This document shows, piece by piece, positions 45,924 through 54,749 of a stretch of DNA of 64,000 nucleotides. The translations under genes were made by a program, and so were the position numbers. The DNA is from Pseudomonas taiwanensis (GTDB lineage: Bacteria > Pseudomonadota > Gammaproteobacteria > Pseudomonadales > Pseudomonadaceae). The notes beneath the pieces are model-generated. The model had not been told where the DNA came from. It searched no databases and saw nothing but the letters and a program-made list of their open reading frames with translations. Numbering within the stretch: position 1 is the stretch's first letter; every line of letters begins with the position of its first letter. The stretch lies in the NCBI RefSeq assembly GCF_013393345.1, contig NZ_QJRF01000067.1:1-64000 (forward strand), read 5' to 3'.

Positions 45924-46011
45924 CCAGTCTCCTGGGGCTCCCAGAGGGGCCGCTGTGCTAACCTGCGACAAGTTTTTTCCGGGCCGGGGCGGCCCGTTTC
46001 AGAGGTCATCC

Positions 46012-47364
46012 ATGCATATCCACATCCTCGGCATCTGCGGCACCTTCATGGGTTCGCTGGCGGTGCTGGCCAAGGAACTTGGCCACCGTGTCACCGGCTC
46101 CGACGCCAACGTCTACCCGCCCATGAGCACCCAGCTGGAAGCCCAGGGGATCGAGCTGATGCAGGGGTACGAGCCCGCCCATCTGGAGCCCGCTCCAGAC
46201 CTGGTGGTCGTCGGTAATGCCTTGTCCCGTGGCAACCCCGCCGTCGAGTACGTACTGAACAAGGGCCTGCCCTACGTCTCCGGCCCGCAGTGGCTGGCCG
46301 ATCATGTGCTGCAAGGCCGTTGGGTGCTGGCAGTGGCCGGCACCCATGGCAAGACCACCACCACCAGCATGCTGGCCTGGGTGCTGGAACATGCCGGCAT
46401 GAGCCCGGGCTTCCTGATCGGCGGCGTACCGCAGAACTTCGGTGTGTCGGCCCGACTGGGCGGCACGCCTTTCTTTGTGGTGGAGGCAGACGAGTACGAC
46501 AGCGCCTTCTTCGACAAGCGCTCCAAGTTCGTCCACTACCGCCCGCGCACCGCCATCCTCAATAACCTCGAGTTCGATCACGCGGACATCTTCCCCGACC
46601 TCGCTGCCATCGAGCGTCAATTCCATCATCTGGTACGGACCATTCCCGGCGAGGGTCTGGTCATCCATCCGACGTCCGAAACCGCGCTCAAGCGCGTGCT
46701 GGACATGGGTTGCTGGACCCCGGTGCAGGCCACCGGTGAAGGCGGTCAATGGCAGGCTCGGTTGCTGGCCGAAGACGGCTCGCGTTTCGACGTGCTGTTC
46801 GAAGGTCAGGTCGCCGGCACCGTGGACTGGGAACTGACTGGCCAGCACAACGTCGCCAATGCCCTCGCCACCCTGGCTGCGGCCCGCCATGTTGGCGTGG
46901 TTCCGGAGCTGGGTGTCGCTGCGCTGTCGGTCTTCAAGAGCGTCAAGCGGCGCATGGAGAAGGTGGCCGAGGTGAAGGGCGTGACCATCTACGACGATTT
47001 CGCCCACCACCCGACTGCCATCGCCACCACCCTCGACGGCCTGCGCAAGCGCGTGGGCGACGCCCCGGTGATCGCGGTGATCGAGCCGCGCTCCAACTCC
47101 ATGAAGCTCGGCGCCCACCGCGATGGTCTGCCGGATTCGGTGAAGCTGGCCGATCAGGTGTTCTGGTACGCGCCGCCGAATCTCGGCTGGGATCTGGCGG
47201 CCACAGTCGCCGGCTCCACTGTGCCGACCCAGGTGTGCGAATCCCTGGAGTCCATCATCGAGGGGGTGAAGGCCATCGCCGCGCCCGGCACCCAGGTGGT
47301 GATCATGAGCAACGGCGGTTTCGGCGGCCTGCACGGCAAGCTGGCTTCGGCCCTGGCGGAGTGA
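46012..47364 (+). CDS. mpl: UDP-MurNAc tripeptide:D-Ala-type murein peptide ligase
   Basis: 450 residues; recycles murein tripeptide by joining it to UDP-MurNAc in an ATP-dependent Mur-ligase reaction. The ATG gives [20 protein letters not shown], the Mpl-specific first Rossmann motif; a longer frame upstream falls in the palindrome. P-loop [12 protein letters not shown] is at 109-120, [16 protein letters not shown] in the middle domain, and [11 protein letters not shown] with the late [10 protein letters not shown] in the C-terminal domain. Cytoplasmic. Likely co-transcribed with ubiX four bases downstream. Confidence 0.97.
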   Translation: MHIHILGICGTFMGSLAVLAKELGHRVTGSDANVYPPMSTQLEAQGIELMQGYEPAHLEPAPDLVVVGNALSRGNPAVEYVLNKGLPYVSGPQWLADHVLQGRWVLAVAGTHGKTTTTSMLAWVLEHAGMSPGFLIGGVPQNFGVSARLGGTPFFVVEADEYDSAFFDKRSKFVHYRPRTAILNNLEFDHADIFPDLAAIERQFHHLVRTIPGEGLVIHPTSETALKRVLDMGCWTPVQATGEGGQWQARLLAEDGSRFDVLFEGQVAGTVDWELTGQHNVANALATLAAARHVGVVPELGVAALSVFKSVKRRMEKVAEVKGVTIYDDFAHHPTAIATTLDGLRKRVGDAPVIAVIEPRSNSMKLGAHRDGLPDSVKLADQVFWYAPPNLGWDLAATVAGSTVPTQVCESLESIIEGVKAIAAPGTQVVIMSNGGFGGLHGKLASALAE

Positions 47365-47368
47365 GGCG

Positions 47369-47998
47369 ATGAACGGACCGTCCCGCATCACCCTGGCAAT
47401 GACGGGCGCCTCCGGCGCCCAGTACGGCCTGCGTCTGCTGGATTGCCTGATCCAGGAAGACCGCGAGGTGCACTTCCTGATCTCGAAGGCCGCGCAGTTG
47501 GTGATGGCCACCGAAACCGATGTCACCCTGCCGGCCAAGCCCCAGGCCATGCAGGCCTTCCTCAGCGAGTACACCGGTGCCGCACCGGGCCAGATTCGCT
47601 GCTATGGCAAGGAAGACTGGATGTCTCCAGTGGCTTCCGGCTCTGGCGCGCCGGCGGCGATGGTGGTGGTGCCCTGTTCCACCGGAACCCTCTCGGCCAT
47701 TGCCACCGGTGCCTGCAACAACCTGATCGAGCGCGCCGCTGATGTGACCCTGAAGGAGCGTCGCCAGCTGATCCTGGTGCCGCGCGAGGCGCCGTACTCC
47801 AGCATTCACCTGGAGAACATGCTCAAGCTGTCCAACCTCGGCGCGGTGATTGTGCCGGCCTCGCCGGGCTTCTATCACCAGCCGCAGACCATCGATGACC
47901 TGGTCGACTTCGTGGTGGCGCGAATCCTCAACCTGCTGGATATCCCCCAGGACATGCTGCCGCGTTGGGGCGAACACCATCAGGGCGTCGATGACTAA
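47369..47998 (+). CDS. ubiX: Flavin prenyltransferase UbiX
   Basis: 209 residues; attaches dimethylallyl phosphate to FMN to make the prenylated cofactor used by UbiD decarboxylases in ubiquinone synthesis. Family marks: [17 protein letters not shown] (9-25), [40 protein letters not shown], and [17 protein letters not shown]. The start follows the mpl stop by four bases; the 3-prime end overlaps the small lipoprotein gene by eight bases. Confidence 0.97.
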   Translation: MNGPSRITLAMTGASGAQYGLRLLDCLIQEDREVHFLISKAAQLVMATETDVTLPAKPQAMQAFLSEYTGAAPGQIRCYGKEDWMSPVASGSGAPAAMVVVPCSTGTLSAIATGACNNLIERAADVTLKERRQLILVPREAPYSSIHLENMLKLSNLGAVIVPASPGFYHQPQTIDDLVDFVVARILNLLDIPQDMLPRWGEHHQGVDD

Positions 47999-48281
47999 AC
48001 CCTTCGCCGTTATCGCGTTGGCGCTGAGCCTCCTGCAAGGCTGCGCCAGTGTCTGGACGCTCAATGCCGCCAAGCCGGGCGCGCCGATCATCTATTCCGG
48101 CACCCGTCTGGACTGGTATTCGCTCAATGGTGGCTGCTGCCCCACGGACCGCTTCGGCGTCGAGCCGCCGGCCTATCCGGCATTGGACCTGCCCGCCAGT
48201 GCATTGCTGGACACGCTGCTGCTGCCCTTCGCAGTGGCGGCGGAGTTGGGTGTGAGTCTGGGGGTAACGGGCGGGTATTGA
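47991..48281 (+). CDS. YceK/YidQ-family small lipoprotein
   Basis: 96 residues with a lipoprotein signal ([13 protein letters not shown], lipidated Cys18). The short family body has [18 protein letters not shown], then [27 protein letters not shown] and a C-terminal hydrophobic stretch. DUF1375-type proteins of this kind are predicted outer-membrane lipoproteins of unknown function. Overlaps ubiX by eight bases; the REP array begins eight bases after its stop. Confidence 0.85.
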   Translation: MTKPFAVIALALSLLQGCASVWTLNAAKPGAPIIYSGTRLDWYSLNGGCCPTDRFGVEPPAYPALDLPASALLDTLLLPFAVAAELGVSLGVTGGY

Positions 48282-48288
48282 ATCGCCT

Positions 48289-48628
48289 TGTAGGAGCCAG
48301 CTTGCTGGCGAAGAGGGGGCATTCGCTGGCAAGCCAGCTCCTACAGGGCGCATGTGCATTTGCTCATGGCGCGATGAATTTCTGTAGGAGCCAGCTTGCT
48401 GGCGAAGAGGGGTCATTCGCTGGCAAGCCAGCTCCTACAGGGTGCATGTGCATTGCCTTATGGAGCGATGAATTCCTGTAGGAGCCAGCTTGCTGGCGAA
48501 GAGGGGGCATTCGCTGGCAAGCCAGCTCCTACGGGGTGCATGTGCATTGCCATATGGATCGATGAATTCCTGTAGGAGCCAGCTTGCTGGCGAAGAGGGG
48601 TCATTCGCTGGCAAGCCAGCTCCTACAG
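48289..48628. repeat. Four tandem 94-bp REP/BIME units
   Basis: TGTAGGAGCCAGCTTGCTGG starts at 48289, 48383, 48477 and 48571, exactly 94 bases apart. Within each unit the motif is followed, after about 12 bases, by its complement (GCTGGCAAGCCAGCTCCTAC), so every unit makes a long hairpin. A 35-40 base spacer with TGCATGTGCATTGC follows. The array fills the 359-base gap between two convergent genes. Confidence 0.95.
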
Positions 48629-48640
48629 GGCGTATCCCAA

Positions 48641-49123
48641 TCAGCCGTGCATTTCCTCTGCCGGCTCCTGGCACACATCCACCCATTTCGCTTCCACCAG
48701 CTCGGCCATGTAGGCCGGGGTGATGCGCACTGCGCTGTGGACGGCACCTGCCGCTGGCACCACTTCATCGAAGGCTTGCAGGGATCGGTCGCAGTAAACC
48801 GGAAGTGGGGTGGCCAGGCCGAATGGACAAACCCCGCCCACTGGATGACTGGTCAGGGCTTCCACCGTTTCGGCATCCAGCATCTTGGCTTTGGCGCCGA
48901 AGGTTTCCTTGAACTTGCGGTTGTCGATGCGGGCGTCGCCACGCGCCACCACCAGCACGGCATCTTCGCCTACGCGAAAGGCCAGGGTCTTGGCGATGCG
49001 GCCCGGCTCGACGCCATGGGCTTCAGCCGCCAGGGCGACGGTGGCGGTGCTGGTCTGCAATTCGATGATGTCTATTTCCGGCGCCTTCCCGGCGAAGAAG
49101 GCTCGGACCGATTCGAGGCTCAT
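48641..49123 (-). CDS. YbaK/EbsC-family aminoacyl-tRNA deacylase-like protein
   Basis: 160 residues, normal length. The ATG chosen gives MSLESVRAFFAGKAPEIDIIELQTSTATVALAAEA, the YbaK start. The conserved lysine lies in RIAKTLAFRV, and the loop GGVCPFGLATPLPVYCD matches YbaK/ProX proteins that hydrolyse misacylated tRNA (for example Cys-tRNA-Pro). Whether this paralogue edits tRNA or has another substrate is open. Convergent to the lipoprotein gene across the REP array. Confidence 0.9.
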   Translation of the reverse strand: MSLESVRAFFAGKAPEIDIIELQTSTATVALAAEAHGVEPGRIAKTLAFRVGEDAVLVVARGDARIDNRKFKETFGAKAKMLDAETVEALTSHPVGGVCPFGLATPLPVYCDRSLQAFDEVVPAAGAVHSAVRITPAYMAELVEAKWVDVCQEPAEEMHG

Positions 49124-49175
49124 GGGGCGATCCCTGTGGATAAAGGACGAATCCTTGTTCAGCCGCAAGCCGGCG

Positions 49176-49787
49176 TCAATCCGCCCAGCCGCGGTAGACG
49201 AAGGTCATGGGTTTCGGGCCGGGCAGGTAGCTGCTGTGCAGCTCGCCAATGTTGAAGCCGCCGGTTTCGATCAGGCGCGGGATGTCGCGATCGAGGTGAC
49301 AGCCGCCGGCCAGCGGTTTCCACAACGGGGTGAGCCGGTGCTGCCAGCGCACCACGGACAGGTCTGGCGCCAGGCCGTGTTCGGCGAAATGCAGGCGTCC
49401 GCCGGGCTTGAGTACGCGACGCATTTCACGCAGGGCGGCGATGGCGTCCGGAATGGTGCAGAGGGTGAAGGTGCAGACGATGCTGTCGAAGCTGGCGTCG
49501 GCAGCCTGGATCTCGCCGAGCTCCAGCGCAATGGTGTCCACGGGGATCGCGATGGCTTCGGCGCGTCGGCGCGCCAGGGCCTGCATCTGTGCAGCGGGGT
49601 CGACACCGGTGACGCGGCTGACACGGGAAGAATCGTAGAACGCAAGGTTGAGCCCGGTGCCGATGCCGATTTCCAGCACCTGGCCTTCAGCCTGGGGCAC
49701 GACCAGGGAACGGGTCTTCATCACATGCCCCATGCCGCAGGCGAAGTCGATCAGGTGGGGCAGGATGTGGCGATCATAGAAGCCCAT
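49176..49787 (-). CDS. Class I SAM-dependent methyltransferase
   Basis: 203 residues with LEIGIGTGLNLAFYDSSRVSRVTGVDPA (SAM motif I, about residues 36-63), a motif II region FDSIVCTFTLCTIPD, and LREMRRVLKPGGRLHFAEHG as motif III. UbiE/Methyltransf_11 fold. The N-terminal FYDRHILPHLIDFACGM suggests a phospholipid N-methyltransferase-like or related group, but substrate is unknown. Cytoplasmic. It is followed at 52 bases by the YbaK gene in the same direction. Confidence 0.88.
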   Translation of the reverse strand: MGFYDRHILPHLIDFACGMGHVMKTRSLVVPQAEGQVLEIGIGTGLNLAFYDSSRVSRVTGVDPAAQMQALARRRAEAIAIPVDTIALELGEIQAADASFDSIVCTFTLCTIPDAIAALREMRRVLKPGGRLHFAEHGLAPDLSVVRWQHRLTPLWKPLAGGCHLDRDIPRLIETGGFNIGELHSSYLPGPKPMTFVYRGWAD

Positions 49788-49884
49788 GCTGGCTGTCTCC
49801 GGCGAAGGACGCCGTCCACCTTAGCAGGGGCGAATCGCAAGGGCGCGGGGATTTCGGCCATTGGCGGGCGTGCTCCCGCCGTTG

Positions 49885-50526
49885 TCAGCGCCCAAGGCGG
49901 CGCAGGTCGTCCGACTCGATAATGCGAACGCCGTCTTCCTCCTCCAGCGCCAGGCGCCAGAGTGCGCGGGCCAGGGTGCAGACGTCGATGCCGCGGAACT
50001 TGCCCGGCAGCCAGCGCATGAAAGCGGCGGCCAGGCGTTCGCCGAAGCGGAACTCGCTGCGTGGCCCGATCAGCAGCGACGGGCGGGCAATGGTCAGTTG
50101 CGGCCAGTCCATCGCCTTGAGGGCTTCCTCCATCTCGCCCTTGACCTTGTTGTAGAAGATCGAGGATGCGCGGTTGGCACCCAGTGCGCTGATCACGATG
50201 AAGTGCCGGGCGCCCAGTTCGCGGGCGCGTTGGGCGAACGCCAGGACCAGGTCCAGGTCCACTGCGCGGAAGGCCTCCTGGGAGCCGGCCTGGCGGATGG
50301 TGCTGCCCAGGCAGCAGAAGGCGACGTCGACCTGTCCCTGCAGTTGCGGCAGCAATTCGGGCAGCGGACCGACGGGGTTCAGCAGGTGTGGATGTTCGGC
50401 CAGCGGGCGCCGGGTCGGGGCCAGGACACGGGCTACCGTGGGTTCGTTGAGCAGGCGGTCGAGCAGGTGCTCGCCGGTCAATCCAGTGGCGCCGGCGAGC
50501 AGTATGTGCTGGGGCGTCAGATGCAT
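49885..50526 (-). CDS. NAD(P)-binding oxidoreductase, atypical SDR
   Basis: 213 residues starting [22 protein letters not shown] with the Gly-x-Thr-Gly-x2-Gly dinucleotide motif near 12-18. [24 protein letters not shown] and [29 protein letters not shown] follow; Tyr-x3-Lys (YNKVK) is conserved. It resembles the NAD(P)H-binding/HTATIP2-like atypical SDR group found in many proteobacteria. Function unknown; possibly a redox sensor rather than an enzyme. The ATG here is seven codons inside an earlier possible start. Confidence 0.88.
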   Translation of the reverse strand: MHLTPQHILLAGATGLTGEHLLDRLLNEPTVARVLAPTRRPLAEHPHLLNPVGPLPELLPQLQGQVDVAFCCLGSTIRQAGSQEAFRAVDLDLVLAFAQRARELGARHFIVISALGANRASSIFYNKVKGEMEEALKAMDWPQLTIARPSLLIGPRSEFRFGERLAAAFMRWLPGKFRGIDVCTLARALWRLALEEEDGVRIIESDDLRRLGR

Positions 50527-50554
50527 GCTGTTTCTCCGCTGATACACGCTGAGC

Positions 50555-52282
50555 TTAGTGGCTAAGCGCGGTTTTGTCGGGGTCCTCGGCGCTCTGTGCG
50601 GTCAGGGCCTGTTCCGCCTGGTGTTCGCGGAGTGCCCGCCAGCGCGTGGTGACACCCTTGGGCGCCCAGATCTGCGGTTCCGAGGCCTCGAAGTCGTCGG
50701 CCTTCTCGCGTTCGGCGACTTTCTCCCGGGCGATGCCGAATGCGCGTTCCAGATCGTCGGTTTCGCTGAAGGCGTCAGCGAACAGCGCTCGGCCGAAGTA
50801 GGTGAAGTCATTCTCCTCGGAGCAGCCGAAGGAGACGCGATCGGTACGCGCAGCCGTCATGATCAGCGTTCTGTCGTCCTTGAGCGGTGGAATGAATCCG
50901 CCGGAGTAGCAGGCGGAGATCACCAGCACCTTGTACCTGTCCTTGAGAGGAGTGAGCAGGTCCGCAAGTTCCTGTGCCGGCAGGTGACCCAACTGAAGGC
51001 CGGGTTGCTCCAGGGCCAGTTCGTGGGTCGGTGAGCCGTGGCTGGTGAGGTAGATGAACACCAGGTCTTCCGGGCCGCTGCGCCTGGCGACGGCCTTGAT
51101 GGCACGGGACAGGCTTTCGCGGGTGGCCAGCGGACGGTCGGCCATGTGTTCACGGTGGTTGACCAGGGTGAGCTGACCGTGGGCGCCGAAGCGTTCGGCC
51201 AGGAGTCTGGAGACGTAATCCGCTTCACGCAGGAATACGCTCTGGCGGCCGTCGCCGGCGACAGTTATGGAGTAAAGTTCCACCTCGTGGGTGGAGACCG
51301 GCAGGGCATCGATGGCCTGCTCGAGCAGGTGACCCTGGGCCAGCAGGCCGATTTCCAGTGGGTCGGGCAGGGCCTTGCCCTTTTCGTCGCGGATGCGGAC
51401 CCCGTCCTGCCAGGTGCCGGTTTCCTGCTTGCCATCCGATCGCGTCAGGCTGCCAGTGCCGCTGTAGAGCCCGTCGCTGAAGTTCCCCTGGTAACGGCTG
51501 CCGTCGGCCAGCGAAAGGATGCCTTCGCCCTGGTAGCGCCAGTGCCGGAAGTGCCCCACGTAGTGGCTGCCGTCGGCGCCTGTGAATTCGCCCTGGCCAA
51601 TCAGGTTGCCTTCCTTGAAGGTCCCACTCCAGACATCGTCGTCACCACTAGTGAAGCGCCCCTTGCCGTCGAAAAGGCTGTTGCGGAACTCACCGATATA
51701 ACTGGAGCCGTCCTGCCCCTGATAGGCCCCTTGGCCCACCAGCTGGCCGCGTTTGAAACGTCCGCTGAAACGGTTGCCGGCTTCATCGGTGCGGACGCCT
51801 TCGCCCTCTGGCTGGCCGGCCTTGAAGAGCCCCTGGTAATTGCTGCCGTCGGTCCATTCGAGGATGCCGAAGCCCTGGTATTTGTCGTTGTGGAACTGGC
51901 CGCGATAGGTGACCTCGCCTTGGCGCAGGGTGCCTTCGCCGTGGAACTGGTTCTGGGCGAAGCCGCCTTCGTAGGTCGTGCCGTTTCCGTATGCGAGGCG
52001 GCCCTGGCCATGGAACAGGCCCGCCTTGAATTCGCCGATGTAGACCAGGCCGCTGGGGCCATGCCATTCACCCTGGCCCTCCGGCTGGCCATCCTTGAAC
52101 TGACCTTCGAACCAGGTGCCATTGTTGTAGTCGAGACGGCCCGGTCCCTGCAGCAGGCCATCGACCAGTTCGCCGCGGTAGCGGGAACCATCCGGCAGGC
52201 GGGCGTCCGGCGGTGTCAGGGGTTCGCCCTCACCGCAGGCTGCGAGCAGGATGGCGAGGGTCAGGGGCAGAAACGGCTTCAT
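50555..52282 (-). CDS. MORN-repeat lipoprotein with C13 (legumain/caspase-like) peptidase domain
   Basis: 575 residues. Lipoprotein signal [16 protein letters not shown] (lipidated Cys16) followed by Gly. Residues about 40-310 consist of eleven to twelve MORN repeats (patterns such as [14 protein letters not shown] and [14 protein letters not shown]). The C-terminal 250 residues match the C13 cysteine peptidase fold: catalytic His415 in [12 protein letters not shown] and Cys458 in [12 protein letters not shown], both intact. So this is a surface- or periplasm-facing protease with a repeat scaffold; neither substrate nor trigger is known. A terminator precedes it upstream (from phaJ4), so it is probably transcribed alone. 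Confidence 0.9.
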   Translation of the reverse strand: MKPFLPLTLAILLAACGEGEPLTPPDARLPDGSRYRGELVDGLLQGPGRLDYNNGTWFEGQFKDGQPEGQGEWHGPSGLVYIGEFKAGLFHGQGRLAYGNGTTYEGGFAQNQFHGEGTLRQGEVTYRGQFHNDKYQGFGILEWTDGSNYQGLFKAGQPEGEGVRTDEAGNRFSGRFKRGQLVGQGAYQGQDGSSYIGEFRNSLFDGKGRFTSGDDDVWSGTFKEGNLIGQGEFTGADGSHYVGHFRHWRYQGEGILSLADGSRYQGNFSDGLYSGTGSLTRSDGKQETGTWQDGVRIRDEKGKALPDPLEIGLLAQGHLLEQAIDALPVSTHEVELYSITVAGDGRQSVFLREADYVSRLLAERFGAHGQLTLVNHREHMADRPLATRESLSRAIKAVARRSGPEDLVFIYLTSHGSPTHELALEQPGLQLGHLPAQELADLLTPLKDRYKVLVISACYSGGFIPPLKDDRTLIMTAARTDRVSFGCSEENDFTYFGRALFADAFSETDDLERAFGIAREKVAEREKADDFEASEPQIWAPKGVTTRWRALREHQAEQALTAQSAEDPDKTALSH

Positions 52283-52325
52283 CGGCGTGCTTGTCCTAAT
52301 CGGCATCTGCCTTTCAGTGTGGCGC

Positions 52326-52353
52326 AAAAAAGCCCGCTATTGCGGGCTTTTTT
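52326..52353 (-). terminator. Terminator of phaJ4
   Basis: AAAAAAGCCCGC-TATT-GCGGGCTTTTTT, 12-base perfect arms with T run, 17 bases after the phaJ4 stop. Confidence 0.93.
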
Positions 52354-52369
52354 GGCGGCGAGGAGCGGC

Positions 52370-52825
52370 TCAGACGAAGCAGAGGCTGAGGGACTCGGCG
52401 ATGTACGCGGGCTTCTGCTGGCCTTCGATCTCCAGGGTGCAAAGGGCCTTGATCAGCCACTGGCCGGGGTTCTTCTCGTTGACGTCGATGACCTTCACGG
52501 CCAGGCGCACACGGGAGTCGACCTTGACCGGCTGGATGAAACGCACGCTGTCGAGACCGTAGTTGACCACCATCTTCGCGCCTTCGGGCAGGACCAGCAG
52601 GCCGTCGATCAGCTTCGGAATCAGCGACAGGCTGAGGAAGCCATGGGCGATGGTGGAGCCGAAGGGCGTCTGCTTGGCGCGCTCCGGGTCGACATGGATG
52701 AACTGGTGGTCTTCGGTGCATTCGGCGAACTGGTTGATACGGTTCTGGTCGATGCTTATCCAGTCCGAGTGGCCGAGTTCCTTGCCAACGTAGTTCTTCA
52801 GTTCCGCTACTGGTACGAACGCCAT
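52370..52825 (-). CDS. phaJ4: MaoC-like (R)-specific enoyl-CoA hydratase
   Basis: 151 residues, hot-dog fold. The ATG chosen gives MAFVPVAELKNYVGKELG. The hydratase-2 motif QFIHVDPERAKQTPFGSTIAHGFLSLS (residues about 43-69) holds the catalytic Asp/His pair. Such enzymes hydrate trans-2-enoyl-CoA to (R)-3-hydroxyacyl-CoA, linking beta-oxidation to polyhydroxyalkanoate synthesis. Its place next to the lrgAB-like pair matches P. aeruginosa PhaJ4 (recalled as PA4015). Chain-length preference cannot be judged here. Confidence 0.9.
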   Translation of the reverse strand: MAFVPVAELKNYVGKELGHSDWISIDQNRINQFAECTEDHQFIHVDPERAKQTPFGSTIAHGFLSLSLIPKLIDGLLVLPEGAKMVVNYGLDSVRFIQPVKVDSRVRLAVKVIDVNEKNPGQWLIKALCTLEIEGQQKPAYIAESLSLCFV

Positions 52826-52980
52826 TACGTCATCCTCCGTGGATGCAGTGTTGTAATTCTTATTGATTCGGGGGTGAGCCCGGTCTTGCATGCAGCGCTT
52901 AGATCATCATGCCGGACCCGTCGGGTCAAGACGCCATGCCCCCTGCGAATGGCGGGTTATAGCGAGGCGTCGGGCGAGCC

Positions 52981-52986
52981 TATAAT
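52981..52986 (+). promoter_or_regulatory. -10 element ahead of the lrgA-like gene
   Basis: Exact TATAAT 55 bases before the ATG; the best -35 (TTATAG at 18 bases) is poor. Confidence 0.4.
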
Positions 52987-53040
52987 GCCCCCGTCCCGGC
53001 CGAGGCCCTGCCTGGCCGGACCTGACCCGTGGAGAATTTC

Positions 53041-53403
53041 ATGCTGTTGCGCGGACTGACCTGGCTGGTGCTGTTCCAGCTGATCGGTAGCGGGCTCAAT
53101 GCCCTGTTCCTGTCCATGCTGCCCGGGCCCATCATCGGCCTGGTGCTGCTCTTCCTCTATCTGCTGGCGCGTGGCGAAGTAAGCGAGCCGCTGAGCCTGG
53201 CCGCCAGCAGCCTGCTGCGCTACCTGCCACTGCTGCTGGTGCCTCCGGCAGTGGGCGTGATGGTTTATGCGCAGGCCATCTGGGCGGACTTCTGGGCCAT
53301 CGTCGGCGCGCTGGTGCTGTCCCTGTTGGCGACCTTCCTCTTCTCTGGCTGGCTGATGCAGAAGCTCATCGATCGACAGGCGAATCGCCGGGAGGACACA
53401 TGA
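53041..53403 (+). CDS. CidA/LrgA-family holin-like membrane protein
   Basis: 120 residues, four predicted helices, starting MLLRGLTWLVLFQLIGSGLNALF. The ATG is preferred over an in-frame GTG four codons earlier, because GGAG sits seven bases ahead. The family loop SMLPGPIIGLVLLFLYLL and the motif YLPLLLVPPAVGVMVYA match CidA/LrgA. With LrgB it forms a pair implicated in murein hydrolase control and, in some species, pyruvate transport. ATGA overlap with the next gene. Confidence 0.94.
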   Translation: MLLRGLTWLVLFQLIGSGLNALFLSMLPGPIIGLVLLFLYLLARGEVSEPLSLAASSLLRYLPLLLVPPAVGVMVYAQAIWADFWAIVGALVLSLLATFLFSGWLMQKLIDRQANRREDT

Positions 53404-54116
53404 GCCTCGACTGGCAAGCCGCGATACAAGCGATCGTGCATCACCCGCTGTTCGGCTTCGGCATGACCCTGGCGGCCTATCAATTGGCCTTGGCGGCCTA
53501 CGAGAAGACCCGCTGGGTATTCCTCCAGCCGGTGCTGCTGTCCATGCTGCTGCTGATCGGCGTGTTGCTGGCCTTCGGTATCACCTACCAGGAGTACCGC
53601 CAGAGCACGCAATTGCTGACGGTCTTCCTCGGTCCGGCCACTGTCGCGCTGGCCGTACCGCTCTTCCTCAACCTGCGGCGAATTCGCCAGCTGTTCTGGC
53701 CGACCCTGCTGACACTGGTGTTCGGTGGGCTCTTCGCTACGCTGTCGGTAGCTGTACTGGGCTGGTGGTTCGGCACCGAGCGCATGGTCCTGATGACGTT
53801 GTTGCCGAAGTCGGTGACCTCGCCCATCGCCATGCTGGTGGCCGAGCAGCTTGGCGGCGTGGCAGCCCTGGCGGCGGTGTTCGTGCTGATCACCGGCGTG
53901 CTCGGCGCCATTCTCGGTCCGGAGCTGCTGCGCCGCTGCGGTGTCCGTCACCCGGCGGCACAGGGCATGGCCCTGGGACTCACCGCTCACGCCGTGGGCA
54001 CCGCGCGGGCTTTGCAGGAAGGCGAGGAGTGCGGTGCGTTCGCCGCCCTGGCGATGAGCCTCATGGGTGTCGCCACAGCGGTGCTGCTGCCGCTCGCCGT
54101 TGCCATGATTGCTTGA
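53400..54116 (+). CDS. lrgB: LrgB-family membrane protein
   Basis: 238 residues with about seven hydrophobic helices. LrgB hallmarks: FLGPATVALAVPLFLNLRRIR near 77-97, LPKSVTSPIAMLVAEQLGG near 138-156, and GMALGLTAHAVGTARALQEGE near 195-215. It is translationally coupled to the lrgA-like gene and followed at ten bases by the LON-domain gene, so the three probably form one transcript. Confidence 0.95.
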   Translation: MSLDWQAAIQAIVHHPLFGFGMTLAAYQLALAAYEKTRWVFLQPVLLSMLLLIGVLLAFGITYQEYRQSTQLLTVFLGPATVALAVPLFLNLRRIRQLFWPTLLTLVFGGLFATLSVAVLGWWFGTERMVLMTLLPKSVTSPIAMLVAEQLGGVAALAAVFVLITGVLGAILGPELLRRCGVRHPAAQGMALGLTAHAVGTARALQEGEECGAFAALAMSLMGVATAVLLPLAVAMIA

Positions 54117-54125
54117 GGTCGATGC

Positions 54126-54722
54126 ATGAAGTTGCCGCTGTTTCCGCTCAACACCGTGCTGTTTCCGGGTTGCACGCTGGACTTGCAGATATTCGAGGCG
54201 CGCTACCTGGACATGCTGGGGCGCTGCATGAAGCAGGGCGAAGGCTTCGGCGTGGTCTGCATTCTCGAGGGCCAGGAAGTGGGCGAGGCGGCCAGTCGCT
54301 TCGCCGCCATCGGTTGCGAGGCGCTGATCCGCGACTGGCAGCAGCGTCCCAACGGTTTGCTGGGCATCCGCGTGGAAGGTGGGCGGCGCTTCCATGTGAG
54401 CAAGGCGGAAGTGCTGCGCGACCAACTGACCCTCGCTGAAGTCGAATGGCTGGCCGATGAGCCTGAGCGCCCCCTGCGCGGGGAGCATGCTGATCTGGCC
54501 GCATTGCTCAACGCCCTGGCCGAGCACCCCATGGTCCAGGGGCTGGGCATGGGCGGCGTGGTGGAGGGGCAGCAGGCGCTGGCGAATCAGCTGTCCTACC
54601 TGCTGCCGTTCCACATCAAGGAAAAGATCCACCTGCTGACCTTGAGCGATCCTGACGAACGTCTGGATTTCCTCCAGGGCCTGCTCGATCAGCTGCAGGG
54701 CGAGGGCGAATCCATCGCCTGA
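54126..54722 (+). CDS. LON N-terminal (substrate-binding) domain protein
   Basis: 198 residues matching only the N-terminal domain of Lon protease: MKLPLFPLNTVLFPGCTLDLQIFEARYLDMLGRCM at the start, then FGVVCILEGQEVGEAASRFAAIGCEALI and the helical second half ending SDPDERLDFLQGLLDQLQ. No AAA+ or protease domain follows, so it is a stand-alone LON-SB protein, a common but poorly understood class. Cytoplasmic. Its transcript converges on the DedA-PAP2 gene 28 bases later. Confidence 0.93.
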   Translation: MKLPLFPLNTVLFPGCTLDLQIFEARYLDMLGRCMKQGEGFGVVCILEGQEVGEAASRFAAIGCEALIRDWQQRPNGLLGIRVEGGRRFHVSKAEVLRDQLTLAEVEWLADEPERPLRGEHADLAALLNALAEHPMVQGLGMGGVVEGQQALANQLSYLLPFHIKEKIHLLTLSDPDERLDFLQGLLDQLQGEGESIA

Positions 54723-54749
54723 TATTTCCTGTCGGGCCTGATGCAGCAG

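Noticed and set aside
48289-48628. Regular repeats that might be taken for a CRISPR array
   Set aside because: Units are 94 bases and identical along their length with no variable spacers; they are REP palindromes. No cas genes nearby.
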